The notes beneath the pieces were generated by a model, which did no database searches, had not been told where the DNA came from, and saw only the letters and a program-made list of their open reading frames with translations. Positions 32,169 to 42,517 of a stretch of 64,000 bases of DNA are shown one piece after another; positions within the stretch are counted from its first letter, which is position 1; the number at the start of each line of letters is the position of its first letter. This DNA comes from Polaromonas vacuolata (GTDB lineage Bacteria > Pseudomonadota > Gammaproteobacteria > Burkholderiales > Burkholderiaceae_C). Location of the stretch: positions 2,351,501-2,415,500 of the forward strand of contig NZ_CP051461.1 of assembly GCF_012584515.1 (NCBI RefSeq), given 5' to 3'. The position numbers and the translations under genes were made by a program.

Positions 32169-34468
32169 TAGAAAGATGTACCAATTTGAAATTGAAGCCG
32201 TTCAGTTCTATCGCCGACTTTTTTGCGTATTGGGTTGGCGATTGCCAGTCGCAGCGGACCGATAGGAGAAATCCAGCTTAGACCCACACCGAACGAAGCA
32301 CGTAAATCATTGAAGCGATAAGGGCTGCTTTCAGCGAACACATTGCCAGCGTCAACAAACGTAAATATGCGCAGCGTGCGGTCATTACCAGTGCCGGGGA
32401 ACGGCGCAATCAACTCGGCATTAAGCGTGATTTTTTTCGGTCCGCCCACAGCTAAATCACTGGAATCACGCGGGCCAAGCGAGCCCTGCTGAAAACCACG
32501 CACCGAACCCAGACCACCGGAGTAAGAATTCTTAAACACTGGAAAAGGTCGTCCGTTCAGTCCCTTACCCCAACCTAGTTCGCCATTAAGCGCAACTGTG
32601 TATTGTTTATTCAAGGGAATGTATTGCTGGATCTGGTAGCTAGCACGCAAAAAGCGTGCATCGCCAGCGATACCCCAGTCGCCATACACACGCTGATAGC
32701 GGCCACGGGTTGGCACCAATGCGCTGTCACGGTTGTCACGCGTCCAACCCACGGTAAGCGGTATAGAGGTACTGGTAAAACCAAACTGGCGGGCGTAATC
32801 CGCATAGGTCACAGGCAGCGGGTTAGAGCCTGGTTGAATGGTTAGTTGCTCAAAGCCAGAACCGAAATAAACCGTGTCGGTTTCGGTAAACGGCACACCA
32901 AAGCGAATGCTTGCGCCGGTTGTGCGCAGACCGTAGTCACCACCCTGACCGTCTAGAGGACGGTTGGTGCGCTGGTAAACATCGATCGCACGCGAAATAC
33001 CATCGGCCGTGAAGTAAGGGTCAATGGTGCTAATTACCAGCTGACGGTTAGCTCGGCTGGTGTTCACTTCAATACCCAAATAGTTACCTGTGCCGAACAC
33101 GTTTTCTTGGCGTATTCCAAAGGTCAACGAAACACTATCGGCAGTTGAGAAACCTGCACCGAGTTGCAAATTACCCGTCGGCTTTTCAGCCAGATTGACG
33201 TTCAAATCAACCTGATCAGGTGTGCCTGTCACTTCGCTGGTTTCAATGCCAACTTCGGTAAAAAAGCCGAGTCGGTCAAGACGGTCGCGAGACAAACGGA
33301 TTTTGTCACCGTCATACCATGAAGATTCAAACTGGCGAAACTCGCGGCGCACGACTTCGTCACGCGTGCGGTTGTTGCCGCTCAGGTTGATACGGCGCAC
33401 ATAAGCGCGGCGTGACGGGTCACCCTGCAAGGTAAAGGAAACGAGGTTATTTGCACGGTCAATTTCAGGCGTTGCATCGACTCTGGCAAACGCAAAGCCA
33501 AAGGTACCGTAGTACTCTGTAAAGGCCTTAATCGTCTCAGCCACGGTGTCGGCGTTATAGCCTTCGCCCGGCTTGATGGTCACTAGTGATTTGAACTCAT
33601 CTTCGCGGTTGAGATAGTTACCGTTTAGCTTGATGCCAGAGACGGTGAAGCGCTCACCCTCAGTGATGTTTAGGGTGATAGTGACATCTTGCTTATCTGG
33701 CGAGATCGCCACTTGGGTTGAGTCCACCTTGAACTCAAGATAGCCACGCGAAAGATAGTAAGAGCGCATGCTTTCGATGTCGGCATTGAGCTTGGCGCGT
33801 GAGTAACGGTCAGACTTGGTATACCAAGTCATCCAGCCGGCAGTATCAAGGTCGAACAAATTACGCAGTGTTGACTGGGTAAAGACTTTGTTACCGACTA
33901 CGCGTATTTCTTTAATCTTAGCGACATCACCTTCGGTGACGCTAAAAGTCAGGTTCACACGATTACGCTCTATCGGCGTGACGGTGATGACAATCACCGC
34001 GCCATACATGCTGCGGTTGATGTATTGGCGTTTGAGTTCTTGCTCAGCCTTATCGGCTAGGGACTTGTCAAACGGCTGGCCGTCGGTCAGACCGATTTCA
34101 CGCAAGGCTTTTTTCAGTACGTCTTTGTCAAACTCTTTAGTGCCGACGAACTCAACATCGGCCACGGTTGGACGCTCTTCGACGATCACGACCAGCACGT
34201 CGCCTTTGACTTCGAGGCGCACATCTTTGAACAAACCCAAGCTAAACAATGAACGAATGGCGGTGCTGGCCTTGTCGTCACTGTATGCATCACCAATCCG
34301 AAAGGGCAGCGAAGCAAAAATAGTGCCGGGTTCCACACGTTGCAAACCTTCGACGCGGATATCGCGCAAGGTGAAAGGATCCAATGCCCATGCGGACTGT
34401 GCCAGTAGCAAGCTCGCGGCAATAACAGAGAAAGTTTTGAGCTGGAAACGGTTAAATTTATTACGCAT
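32168..34468 (-). CDS. bamA: Outer membrane protein assembly factor BamA
   Basis: Central Omp85 barrel of the BAM complex. The 766-aa product from the ATG at 34468 starts with a signal peptide (FSVIAASLLLAQSAWA), then five POTRA domains (about 25-420) and a 16-strand barrel ending in phenylalanine (QIGTSF). Barrel marks include the VRGF motif in GLGSVRGFQQG. An upstream in-frame start at 34513 would break the signal peptide design and is not preferred. Confidence 0.96.
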   Translation of the reverse strand: MRNKFNRFQLKTFSVIAASLLLAQSAWALDPFTLRDIRVEGLQRVEPGTIFASLPFRIGDAYSDDKASTAIRSLFSLGLFKDVRLEVKGDVLVVIVEERPTVADVEFVGTKEFDKDVLKKALREIGLTDGQPFDKSLADKAEQELKRQYINRSMYGAVIVITVTPIERNRVNLTFSVTEGDVAKIKEIRVVGNKVFTQSTLRNLFDLDTAGWMTWYTKSDRYSRAKLNADIESMRSYYLSRGYLEFKVDSTQVAISPDKQDVTITLNITEGERFTVSGIKLNGNYLNREDEFKSLVTIKPGEGYNADTVAETIKAFTEYYGTFGFAFARVDATPEIDRANNLVSFTLQGDPSRRAYVRRINLSGNNRTRDEVVRREFRQFESSWYDGDKIRLSRDRLDRLGFFTEVGIETSEVTGTPDQVDLNVNLAEKPTGNLQLGAGFSTADSVSLTFGIRQENVFGTGNYLGIEVNTSRANRQLVISTIDPYFTADGISRAIDVYQRTNRPLDGQGGDYGLRTTGASIRFGVPFTETDTVYFGSGFEQLTIQPGSNPLPVTYADYARQFGFTSTSIPLTVGWTRDNRDSALVPTRGRYQRVYGDWGIAGDARFLRASYQIQQYIPLNKQYTVALNGELGWGKGLNGRPFPVFKNSYSGGLGSVRGFQQGSLGPRDSSDLAVGGPKKITLNAELIAPFPGTGNDRTLRIFTFVDAGNVFAESSPYRFNDLRASFGVGLSWISPIGPLRLAIANPIRKKVGDRTERLQFQIGTSF

Positions 34469-34542
34469 GAAATCTTTTAGAGTGACCGCTTGGGCGGTCG
34501 ATGAAATAAGCACTTGTCAGTCAGTTTTCTAGTCTTTAAGCA

Positions 34543-35967
34543 CTAGCCAAAGAGCCTGACGACATCGTTAAACATGGCTACGGACATCATCATCAGCAGT
34601 ATTGCAACGCCACCACGTTGCAACTTGTCCATCCAAGCTTCGGAGACAGAACGACCGGTGACGGCTTCCCAAAGATAATACATCAGGTGCCCACCGTCCA
34701 AAACCGGTAGCGGGAGTAAATTAAGAACACCCAAACTAACGCTAATTAGCGCTAGAAATACGATGTATGCACTCCATCCTTGGCTGGCTGACTTACCCGC
34801 GTAGTCAGCAATAGTCAACGGGCCACTCAGATTTTTGATAGAGGCCTGACCTATGATCATCTTGCCCATCATCTTCAAACTCAGCACAGACACCTGCCAA
34901 GTCCGCACAGCGCCCTGCCATACACCGTCTAATGGACCGTAGCGCACGGTGACAAACTGCGGCTGCGCACCCACGAAAGCACCAATCCGGCCAACGCTGG
35001 TTTTGTCTAAGGTCAGCAAAGCCGGCGTCACAGCTAAAGCCAAGTCTTGACCATTACGCAGCAACTGCCAAGTTTGAGTCATAGGCTGACCGCTGGGCTG
35101 CAAATTACTGCGAATACGCTCACGCAATTGTTGGGCATCAACAATTGCTGTGCCGCCAACGCTGCGTACGACATCACCATTTTGCAGGCCGGCTTTTTCA
35201 GCCGCACTGCCGGCTTGAATCTGACCGATCACGGGTGCGGTCCAAGGGCTGATGATGCCAATTTCGCGAAACATGGTCGCGTCAGCCTCAGCAGAAGAGA
35301 TATCAGAGAGTTTGAGCACAACTTCGCGCACTGGCTCAGCGGCATTTCCATCCGCAGTAGAACCCGTCGGTGCGCCATCTAGAGCGGCAGCAGAGGCCTT
35401 GTCGCTGGCCAAACCTAAACGCAGGTCACGCTTACCCAGCGCGCCCTGCATCAGGCGCCAGCGCAAGTCATCAAAGGATTTAAGAGCCACCATGGGTTCG
35501 CCCACATAGCCGGCTTGTAACACCAGTTCTTGGCCACGCAAGCCAGCACGCTCGGCAACAGAACCGGCGACAGGACTGGCTAACAAAGCTCTCGGCTCTT
35601 GCATGCCGGCCCAATTCACCGAGGCAAATAGCAGTATGGCCAGTAGCAAGTTGGCGATTGGACCAGCCGCCACCACAGCGGCGCGGGAGCGCAGCGGTTG
35701 GTTGTTAAAAGCCAAATGCCGCTCAGCCGGATCGACTGCGCCTTCACGCTCATCGAGCATGCGCACATAGCCACCCAGCGGCAGCATGCCAATAGCGAAC
35801 TCAGTTGGTTTGCCCTTCAGGCGCCAGGTAAAAATGGGTTTGCCAAACCCGATAGAAAATTTCAGCACCTTGATACCGCAGGCAACCGCCATACGGTAGT
35901 GGCCGTACTCGTGCACCGCAATCAGCACACCCAGCGCAACCACAAATGCAAGTAGCGTCATCAGCAT
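34543..35967 (-). CDS. rseP: Site-2 intramembrane protease RseP
   Basis: A 474-aa zinc metalloprotease of the inner membrane that cleaves anti-sigma-E and signal peptide remnants. The HEYGH zinc motif is near the N-terminus, two PDZ-like domains lie in the middle (about 110-320, containing a longer Ala/Ser-rich insert near 190-205), and the C-terminal LDGGH motif and transmembrane segments follow. Adjacent to dxr by one base. Confidence 0.95.
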   Translation of the reverse strand: MLMTLLAFVVALGVLIAVHEYGHYRMAVACGIKVLKFSIGFGKPIFTWRLKGKPTEFAIGMLPLGGYVRMLDEREGAVDPAERHLAFNNQPLRSRAAVVAAGPIANLLLAILLFASVNWAGMQEPRALLASPVAGSVAERAGLRGQELVLQAGYVGEPMVALKSFDDLRWRLMQGALGKRDLRLGLASDKASAAALDGAPTGSTADGNAAEPVREVVLKLSDISSAEADATMFREIGIISPWTAPVIGQIQAGSAAEKAGLQNGDVVRSVGGTAIVDAQQLRERIRSNLQPSGQPMTQTWQLLRNGQDLALAVTPALLTLDKTSVGRIGAFVGAQPQFVTVRYGPLDGVWQGAVRTWQVSVLSLKMMGKMIIGQASIKNLSGPLTIADYAGKSASQGWSAYIVFLALISVSLGVLNLLPLPVLDGGHLMYYLWEAVTGRSVSEAWMDKLQRGGVAILLMMMSVAMFNDVVRLFG

Positions 35968-35968
35968 C

Positions 35969-37156
35969 TCAAACCTCCAGTTGTTTAGCGATTTGTTCGG
36001 CCGCCGAGCGGGACTGCAAATCTAGCCCGATTAAATCAGCCAAGCTGCCGGGCTCGGTCAGCACCACCGCGTCTAGCGTGGAACGATTGACGAAATGAAT
36101 CTGGTCAAAGCGAATGCGTCCAGCCAGAAAAGCCGCAACCGCCACTTCGTTAGCCGCATTGAGTATGGCGGTGCTGCCGCTTGGGGCTGCAAGCACTTCC
36201 CAAGCTAATTGCAAGCCGGGAAAGCGCGCATGGTCTGGCTCTTCAAATGTCATATCGGCCATGGCACGAAAATCAAGCGCTTTTGCGCCCGAAGCAATCC
36301 GGTGCGGCCATGCCAGGCCGAAGGCAATCGGTACCCGCATGTCGGGTGTGCCGAGTTGCGCTACGACTGAGGTGTCTAAATACTGAACCATGGAATGAAT
36401 CACGCTTTGCGGGTGAATCACCACCTCAATTTGCGTCGGCTCTAGGCGAAACAAATATTTCGCTTCAATCACTTCTAACGCCTTATTCATCATGGTCGCC
36501 GAGTCGACAGATATTTTGCGTCCCATGACCCAGTTCGGGTGGGCGCAGGCTTGGTCCGGCGTGACGTGTCTGAGCGAAGCGATGTCTAGTGTGCGAAACG
36601 GACCACCGGAAGCGGTAAGTATGATTTTTTCAACCCGTTGCGCCCAAGCCTCTGGGTCTTCTGGCAAAGACTGAAAAATGGCCGAATGCTCGCTGTCAAT
36701 CGGCAGCAACTGCGCGCCGCCATCTTTGACCGCCTGCATAAAAAGCTCGCCTCCGACTACCAGCGCCTCTTTATTCGCCAAAAGCAAGCGCTTGCCAGCT
36801 TTGGCAGCCGCCATGCAGGGCTTGAGTCCAGCAGCGCCGACAATGGCAGCCATGACGCTGTCGACCTCCTCATGCGAGGCAATCATCTCAAGGTCTGCAG
36901 CAGACGACAACACAATCGTCTTCAAACCGGCTTGCTTGATTTTCTCAGCCAACTGCTTGGCCTGCGGCGCATAAACCATCACAGCAAAACGCGGCGAAAA
37001 ACGCTGGCACTGGGCAAAGATCACATCGACCTGAGTCGCGGCACTCAAAGCAAACACTTCAAAGCGGTCGGGATGGGCAGACACGACGTCCAACGTATTA
37101 ACGCCGACAGAGCCAGTGGAGCCGAGAATAGTCAGGCGCTGCTTTAAAAAAGTCAT
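35969..37156 (-). CDS. dxr: 1-deoxy-D-xylulose 5-phosphate reductoisomerase
   Basis: Second step of the MEP isoprenoid pathway. A 395-aa product: NADPH motif LGSTGSVGVNTLDVV, LLANKEALVVGGELF, the metal/substrate motif PIDSEHSAIFQ, SASGGPFR and MNKALEVIEAKYLF. The ATG at 37156 is preferred to a TTG at 37183 because it places the glycine motif about 12 residues from the start, as usual. Confidence 0.96.
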   Translation of the reverse strand: MTFLKQRLTILGSTGSVGVNTLDVVSAHPDRFEVFALSAATQVDVIFAQCQRFSPRFAVMVYAPQAKQLAEKIKQAGLKTIVLSSAADLEMIASHEEVDSVMAAIVGAAGLKPCMAAAKAGKRLLLANKEALVVGGELFMQAVKDGGAQLLPIDSEHSAIFQSLPEDPEAWAQRVEKIILTASGGPFRTLDIASLRHVTPDQACAHPNWVMGRKISVDSATMMNKALEVIEAKYLFRLEPTQIEVVIHPQSVIHSMVQYLDTSVVAQLGTPDMRVPIAFGLAWPHRIASGAKALDFRAMADMTFEEPDHARFPGLQLAWEVLAAPSGSTAILNAANEVAVAAFLAGRIRFDQIHFVNRSTLDAVVLTEPGSLADLIGLDLQSRSAAEQIAKQLEV

Positions 37157-37312
37157 GAAGTTATTGGACGCAGGGTTGGGCAAGTCATTGTGTCTAAGCG
37201 TTCGTAAAAACCGTTGATAAAAGTGACCTTTTAAAGCGTCTTATGAATCACTCATTAAGCGCTTATTGAAACCGTTTTTTGTCTACGTTGCAGGTTTAGC
37301 CGTTAAATGGGC

Positions 37313-38164
37313 TTACAGCGACGCCAGCATCATAGCCAGCGGTAGGGCTGGCAGCAGCGCATCTACTCGATCAAGAACGCCACCATGTCCGGGTAGCAGA
37401 CCACTGGAATCTTTTGCACCGGCGCTACGCTTGACCAGCGATTCAAACAAATCACCCACAACGCTCATTGCGGTCATAAAGAGCATGGCTAACAGCAGCA
37501 CGATCAAGCCATGTTGACTGAGCAGGCGGCTGTAAAAACTACTGGCCACTGCGGGCATATAAGTATCTAACGTAGTCCAAGCCAAGCCCAGCACCAGCAC
37601 TCCAGCCATACCGCCCCAAACACCTTCCCAGCTTTTGCCTGGACTGATTGTTGCAGCTAATTTGGATTGACTAAAGCGCCCGCCAAAAGCGCGTCCTGCA
37701 AAGTAAGCACCAATATCGGCAACCCAAACCAGAGTCAGCACTGAGAGTAAAAAATTCACGCCCATCAGCCTAGCCTGAGCAATCGCCAGCCAAGCCAGCC
37801 ATAAAGCGAGCAAACCGCCAGCCAAGCGCAAGACCCGCGGAATGCGCGACCAACCAGCCACGCCTTGGCGCAACAACCAAGCACCTAAGAGCACCCAAGC
37901 CGATCCAGCAAGCGTCCACAGCAAGGGCAGTGACATGGCGATCAGGCCGGCGCGCCAAGACAGCGCGCACATTGCCACGCAGATAGCACCCAAAAGTAAA
38001 GATACCGGTTGACTGCAGCCGTTGAGCTTGCCCCATTCCCATGCACCTGCCGCGATTAACACCAGCGCAACAGAAGCAAAAACATAGGGGGAAGGATAAA
38101 AAAGTGCTGGCAACAAAATAGCCAACAAAACAATAGCGGTGATCACGCGTTGCTTAAGCATCAA
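37313..38164 (-). CDS. cdsA: Phosphatidate cytidylyltransferase
   Basis: Makes CDP-diacylglycerol for phospholipid synthesis. A 283-aa protein with about eight hydrophobic segments and the CdsA signature KRSAGAKDSSGLLPGHGG followed by DRVD near the C-terminus. Overlaps uppS by 4 nt. The 156 bp to dxr hold no gene. Confidence 0.95.
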   Translation of the reverse strand: MMLKQRVITAIVLLAILLPALFYPSPYVFASVALVLIAAGAWEWGKLNGCSQPVSLLLGAICVAMCALSWRAGLIAMSLPLLWTLAGSAWVLLGAWLLRQGVAGWSRIPRVLRLAGGLLALWLAWLAIAQARLMGVNFLLSVLTLVWVADIGAYFAGRAFGGRFSQSKLAATISPGKSWEGVWGGMAGVLVLGLAWTTLDTYMPAVASSFYSRLLSQHGLIVLLLAMLFMTAMSVVGDLFESLVKRSAGAKDSSGLLPGHGGVLDRVDALLPALPLAMMLASL

Positions 38165-38883
38165 GCTACCTTTGAGGTGATTTGTTCGGAGGTCTTACCG
38201 AAACGACGCTCACGATTGCAAAACACAGCAATCGCCTCGTCTAGCGCTGCGGCATCAAAGTCAGGCCAAAGCTTATCGGAGAAATGAAATTCGGTGTAAG
38301 CGGTTTGCCACAACAAGAAATTACTTATGCGCAGCTCGCCGCCGGTGCGAATGAGTAAATCGGGGTCGGGTACGTGGGCTAGTGCCATGGCACGGTCAAG
38401 AGCCATCTCAGTAATAGGTTGGCCGCTGCTGGCTACTTTTTGCGCCGCTTGTGCGATATCCCAACGCCCGCCGTAGTTAAAGCAAACGTTAAGAATCAAT
38501 CGTGTGTTGTCGGCTGTTGAGGCCTCTGCATTGGCAAGACCGGTTTGCATCTTCGTTGAAAGCCGTTTGAGGTCGCCAATAAAATGCAAACGCACACCGT
38601 TGGCTTTCATACGCGGCACTTCTCCGGCCAACGATAAAACCAGTAATTCCATCAAACCGGATACTTCCTCTTGCGGTCTGTTCCAGTTCTCGGATGAAAA
38701 CGCAAACACCGTCAGCACAGCTACGCCACGGTCTATACAAGCTTGAACGCAGCGACTGAGCGAAGTCACGCCTTGTTTGTGGCCGGCCACACGTGGCAAA
38801 AACCGCTTGGTTGCCCAGCGGCCATTGCCATCCATCACAACAGCGATATGCTGCGGCACCGCTTTGGTTTCAAGCTTTGCCAT
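38161..38883 (-). CDS. uppS: Undecaprenyl diphosphate synthase
   Basis: Cis-prenyltransferase making the C55 carrier lipid for peptidoglycan and O-antigen. A 240-aa product from the ATG at 38883: VVMDGNGRWA (catalytic Asp), GHKQG, FAFSSENWNRP and RTGGELRISNFLLWQ with the E/W motif of the family. An earlier in-frame start at 38907 is possible. Confidence 0.96.
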   Translation of the reverse strand: MAKLETKAVPQHIAVVMDGNGRWATKRFLPRVAGHKQGVTSLSRCVQACIDRGVAVLTVFAFSSENWNRPQEEVSGLMELLVLSLAGEVPRMKANGVRLHFIGDLKRLSTKMQTGLANAEASTADNTRLILNVCFNYGGRWDIAQAAQKVASSGQPITEMALDRAMALAHVPDPDLLIRTGGELRISNFLLWQTAYTEFHFSDKLWPDFDAAALDEAIAVFCNRERRFGKTSEQITSKVA

Positions 38884-38940
38884 GTACTCGCTCAGTATGC
38901 AAAGCACGGCACAAGAAGTAAGCCAGCCACAGCTTCATGC

Positions 38941-39501
38941 TTAGACGGACATCAAGTCTTGTACTTTGCCGACAACCAGTTTGTCAACATCGGTGATGAA
39001 ACGGTCGGTAGATTTTTGCACTTCATCTATCGAGCGGCGCTCGTCGTCCTCAGACGCAAGTTTGTCTTTCACCAGCTTTTTAAGCTGCTCGTTGGCATCG
39101 CGGCGCAGATTGCGGATAGCAACTTTTGCATGCTCGCCTTCGGCACGCACTACTTTGGTCAACTCTTTGCGGCGCTCTTCGCTCATGGCTGGCATGGGTA
39201 CGCGAATGAGTTCACCTTGAGACGCTGGGTTCAGACCTAAGTCGGAATCACGAATAGCTTTTTCAATTTTCGCGCCCATGCCTTTTTCCCACGGCGTCAC
39301 ACCAATCGTGCGCGAGTCCAGCATGGATACGTTAGCGACTTGGCTGATAGGCAGCATGGAGCCGTAGTAGTCGACATGCACGGTGTCTAACAAACCCGGG
39401 CTGGCGCGGCCGGTGCGAATTTTGGTCAGACTGTTTTTAAACGCATCTATTGACTGCTGCATTTTCAAGTCAGCGTTTTGTTTTATTTCGATAATGCTCA
39501 T
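38941..39501 (-). CDS. frr: Ribosome recycling factor
   Basis: A 186-aa factor of standard length that splits post-termination ribosomes with EF-G. Family stretches [28 protein letters not shown] and [19 protein letters not shown] [14 protein letters not shown] are present. In the usual order pyrH-frr-uppS. Confidence 0.97.
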   Translation of the reverse strand: MSIIEIKQNADLKMQQSIDAFKNSLTKIRTGRASPGLLDTVHVDYYGSMLPISQVANVSMLDSRTIGVTPWEKGMGAKIEKAIRDSDLGLNPASQGELIRVPMPAMSEERRKELTKVVRAEGEHAKVAIRNLRRDANEQLKKLVKDKLASEDDERRSIDEVQKSTDRFITDVDKLVVGKVQDLMSV

Positions 39502-39592
39502 GATTAAAACTCCGTATTACAGCGTATTGGCCGTGTTGATTGGCAAGAAGTAAGCCTGAATAAAAATTAGCAGACTCTTAAATCTCTGGCTC

Positions 39593-40303
39593 TCAGACGT
39601 AGACCAGTGTGCCTTCATCTTCGCCCATCACTACGCGCTTTAGCGCGCCGTGTTTAAAGATGCTGAACACCTTCAAGGGCAGTTTTTGGTCGCGTAGCAG
39701 CGCAAAAGCGGTGGCGTCCATGACTTCGAGATTGCGGCCCATTGCCTCGTTAAAGGTGATGCTGGTAAAGCGAGTCGCTAAAGGATCTTTCTGCGGATCA
39801 GCAGAATAAACGCCATCAACTTTAGTCGCCTTGAGCACGATTTCAGCACCAATTTCAGCACCGCGCAGTGCGGCAGCCGTGTCGGTGGTAAAAAAGGGAT
39901 TGCCAGTACCTGCGGCAAAGATAACGACCTTGCCCTCTTCCAGGTATTGCAAAGCCTTGGGACGCACATAGGGTTCGACGACACGCTCAATGCCGATAGC
40001 GGACATCACACGCGGTGTCAGTCCAGCTTTATCCATGGTGTCGCCCAAAGCCAAGGCGTTCATCACCGTGGCCAACATGCCCATGTAGTCAGCGGTAGCG
40101 CGGTCCATACCGACGGAGCCGCCAGCAACGCCGCGAAAAATATTACCACCGCCAATCACCACCGCCATTTGCACACCTAGGCGGGTGACTTCAGCGATTT
40201 CCTCGACTATGCGAACAATGGTTGCACGGTTAATGCCAAAGGCATCGTCTCCCATCAAGGACTCACCTGACAGTTTTAACAAGATTCGCTTGTAGGCTGG
40301 CAT
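39593..40303 (-). CDS. pyrH: UMP kinase
   Basis: Phosphorylates UMP to UDP; amino-acid kinase fold. A 236-aa product from the ATG at 40303, the conserved start ([14 protein letters not shown]). Other marks: [25 protein letters not shown], and [16 protein letters not shown]. The open frame extends to 40411 but the extra 36 residues are not family-like. Confidence 0.97.
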   Translation of the reverse strand: MPAYKRILLKLSGESLMGDDAFGINRATIVRIVEEIAEVTRLGVQMAVVIGGGNIFRGVAGGSVGMDRATADYMGMLATVMNALALGDTMDKAGLTPRVMSAIGIERVVEPYVRPKALQYLEEGKVVIFAAGTGNPFFTTDTAAALRGAEIGAEIVLKATKVDGVYSADPQKDPLATRFTSITFNEAMGRNLEVMDATAFALLRDQKLPLKVFSIFKHGALKRVVMGEDEGTLVYV

Positions 40304-40475
40304 GATTGAGTCTTTCTTGGGATGAGTTAGGGTGTGGTGATTGCGGCCTTGCGGCAGAGCGGTGTAACTAGCTGAGACAGTGCTTGGCAGCCAAAGTTTG
40401 GCGCTACGCACTCATCAGATTTAGGCAACTTCAGGCGATGTTGATCGACTGAAGTTGGCTCGTAACGACTTTAAT

Positions 40476-41396
40476 TTAAGCAGCTTTTGCAGCAGCGATT
40501 TGAGCAGCTACTTCGCCAGCGAAATCGTCAACCTTCTTCTCAATGCCTTCACCGACAACATAAAGCGTAAAGGACTTAACCGTCGTGGCTTTTTCCTTGA
40601 GCATTTGCTCTACAGTTTGCTTGTCGTTTTTGACAAAAACTTGGTTGTGCAAGCTAACTTCTTTGAGGTATTTGGCAACGCCGCCTTCGATGCGCTTGGC
40701 AACGATTTCTGGTGACTGAACCGATTTGCCTTCAGCAACCGCTTTGTTTGCGTCTTCTGCAGCTTTAGCAGCAGCAACTGAACGCTCACGAGCCACTAAT
40801 TCAGCGGGCACTTGATCGCTAGACAGTGATACTGGCTTCATCGCAGCGACGTGCATAGCAACGTCTTTAGCAGCCGCTTCTTCACCGTCGAACTCAACGA
40901 CGACGCCAATGCGCGTGCCATGTAAGTAAGAGGCGAGTTGGCTGTTAGCGAAACGCTGGAAACGGCGCACCGTCATGTTCTCGCCAATCTTGCCGATCAG
41001 GCCGCGGCGCACATCTTCAATCGTAGGACCAAAGCCATCGAGGCTTAATGGCATAGCGCCAATCGCAGCCAAATCAGCTGGATTGTGAGCAACAATGCCT
41101 TTTGCCACTGCGTCGGTGAATGCCAAAAAGCTGTCGTTTTTGGTCACAAAGTCGGTTTCGCAATTGATCTCAACCAATGCGCCAACGCCGGCTTCAGCGT
41201 GATAAGCGACAACGCCTTCGGCGGTCACGCGGGACGATGCTTTACCCGCTTTGTTGCCGAGTTTGACGCGCAAAATTTCTTCCGCTTTTTCAAAGTTACC
41301 TTCAGCTTCGGTGAGTGCTTTTTTGCACTCCATCATGGGAGCGTCGGTCTTGGCGCGAAGTTCAGCGACCATGCTTGCAGTTATTGCCATTGCCAT
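40476..41396 (-). CDS. tsf: Translation elongation factor Ts
   Basis: Nucleotide exchange factor for EF-Tu. A 306-aa product with the N-terminal UBA-like domain and [18 protein letters not shown], then [10 protein letters not shown]. The ATG at 41396 is chosen because GGAG lies nine bases upstream; the upstream frame to 41507 runs through the terminator hairpin and is not coding. Confidence 0.97.
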   Translation of the reverse strand: MAMAITASMVAELRAKTDAPMMECKKALTEAEGNFEKAEEILRVKLGNKAGKASSRVTAEGVVAYHAEAGVGALVEINCETDFVTKNDSFLAFTDAVAKGIVAHNPADLAAIGAMPLSLDGFGPTIEDVRRGLIGKIGENMTVRRFQRFANSQLASYLHGTRIGVVVEFDGEEAAAKDVAMHVAAMKPVSLSSDQVPAELVARERSVAAAKAAEDANKAVAEGKSVQSPEIVAKRIEGGVAKYLKEVSLHNQVFVKNDKQTVEQMLKEKATTVKSFTLYVVGEGIEKKVDDFAGEVAAQIAAAKAA

Positions 41397-41507
41397 TTTG
41401 TATTTCTCCGTTTGTCGTGTTGACTTACTGACACATTGCGCCCGGCCGGTAAGACCGCTGCACTTACACGGCCCTGTATTTGGGCAACGTGTTGATTTTC
41501 TTTGCAA

Positions 41508-41535
41508 AAAAAAGGGGCTACGCGAGCCCCTTTTT
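41508..41535. terminator. Symmetric hairpin between rpsB and tsf
   Basis: GGGGCT pairs with AGCCCC around a five-base loop, flanked by seven or more A on one side and five T on the other. Read on the minus strand it lies after rpsB and before tsf, so it should act as a partial terminator, lowering tsf relative to rpsB. A similar arrangement is known in other bacteria. Confidence 0.8.
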
Positions 41536-41564
41536 CGCGTCTGGCGTAAAGCCGCAGCGCAAAC

Positions 41565-42311
41565 TTAAGCGGCTGCTACTTCCACGAATTCGTCAGCGCC
41601 ATCAGCTGGCACTGCACGAACGACTTCATTACCGGCGCTTGCGCGGCCTTCGATAATGGCGTCAGCAATGCCGCGTGCATACAGTGCAACAGCTTTGGAT
41701 GAGTCATCATTACCTGGGATCACGTAATCGATACCGAGTGGTGAATGGTTGGTATCAACCACGCCAATCAGTGGGATGCCGAGTTTCTTGGCTTCGAGGA
41801 TGGCAATTTTGTGGAAGCCGACGTCAATCACGAAGATCGCGTCTGGCAAAGCGCCCATATCCTGAATGCCGCCAATGTCTTTTTCCAGCTTTTCAATTTC
41901 ACGCTTGAAAGTGAGCTGTTCTTTTTTGTTGATGGTGTCCAGACCAGCTTCTTGCTGGGCTTTCATTTCCTTCAAGCGCTTGATAGAAGTCTTGACGGTC
42001 TTGAAGTTGGTGAGCATACCGCCCAACCAGCGCTGATCAACGAATGGCATGCCAGCACGAGCGGCTTCCATAGCGACGATTTCGCGTGCTTGGCGCTTGG
42101 TGCCAACCATCAAAATAGTGCCGTTGTTTGCTGCGAGTTGTTTAACGAACTTCATCGCCGCTTGATACATCGGCAACGACTTTTCGAGGTTGATGATGTG
42201 AATACGGTTGCGGTGACCGAAAATGTACGGAGCCATTTTTGGGTCCCAGAAGCGGGTTTGGTGTCCGAAATGAACGCCAGCTTCCAACATTTCACGCATA
42301 GTTGTCGACAT
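41565..42311 (-). CDS. rpsB: 30S ribosomal protein S2
   Basis: A 248-aa S2. Family stretches [22 protein letters not shown] are visible in part ([15 protein letters not shown]), with [22 protein letters not shown] and PDAIFVIDV. The ATG at 42311 has AGGAG upstream; the longer frame to 42353 is not used. First gene of the long translation/cell-envelope run. Confidence 0.97.
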   Translation of the reverse strand: MSTTMREMLEAGVHFGHQTRFWDPKMAPYIFGHRNRIHIINLEKSLPMYQAAMKFVKQLAANNGTILMVGTKRQAREIVAMEAARAGMPFVDQRWLGGMLTNFKTVKTSIKRLKEMKAQQEAGLDTINKKEQLTFKREIEKLEKDIGGIQDMGALPDAIFVIDVGFHKIAILEAKKLGIPLIGVVDTNHSPLGIDYVIPGNDDSSKAVALYARGIADAIIEGRASAGNEVVRAVPADGADEFVEVAAA

Positions 42312-42419
42312 AAGAATACTCCTAAGGTTGTGTCTAAAATCAACGCTTATCACACGTACTGCCTGAGATTTTTTCGAAAGCCGTGGTGCGACACCTTTTG
42401 TGGTTGATTTGCGATTTGC

Positions 42420-42448
42420 TTGATAAAAGAAAAAATTTATTTCGTCAA
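42420..42448 (-). promoter_or_regulatory. Candidate rpsB promoter
   Basis: On the minus strand TTGACG, a 17-base spacer and TATCAA are found about 110-135 bp before the rpsB start. A second -10-like TATACT lies further upstream (42457-42462). Either could serve; spacing favours the first. Confidence 0.4.
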
Positions 42449-42517
42449 GCCATCAGAGTATAGCATCCGAAGTGAGCCCAATCCGGCATTGACCCCCAAT
42501 ACAGGCAACAGATTTAC

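Noticed and set aside
41397..41507. N-terminal extension of tsf up to 41507.
   Set aside because: It would read through the intercistronic terminator hairpin and give a Cys/Arg-rich leader unlike any EF-Ts; the ATG at 41396 has a good ribosome binding site.
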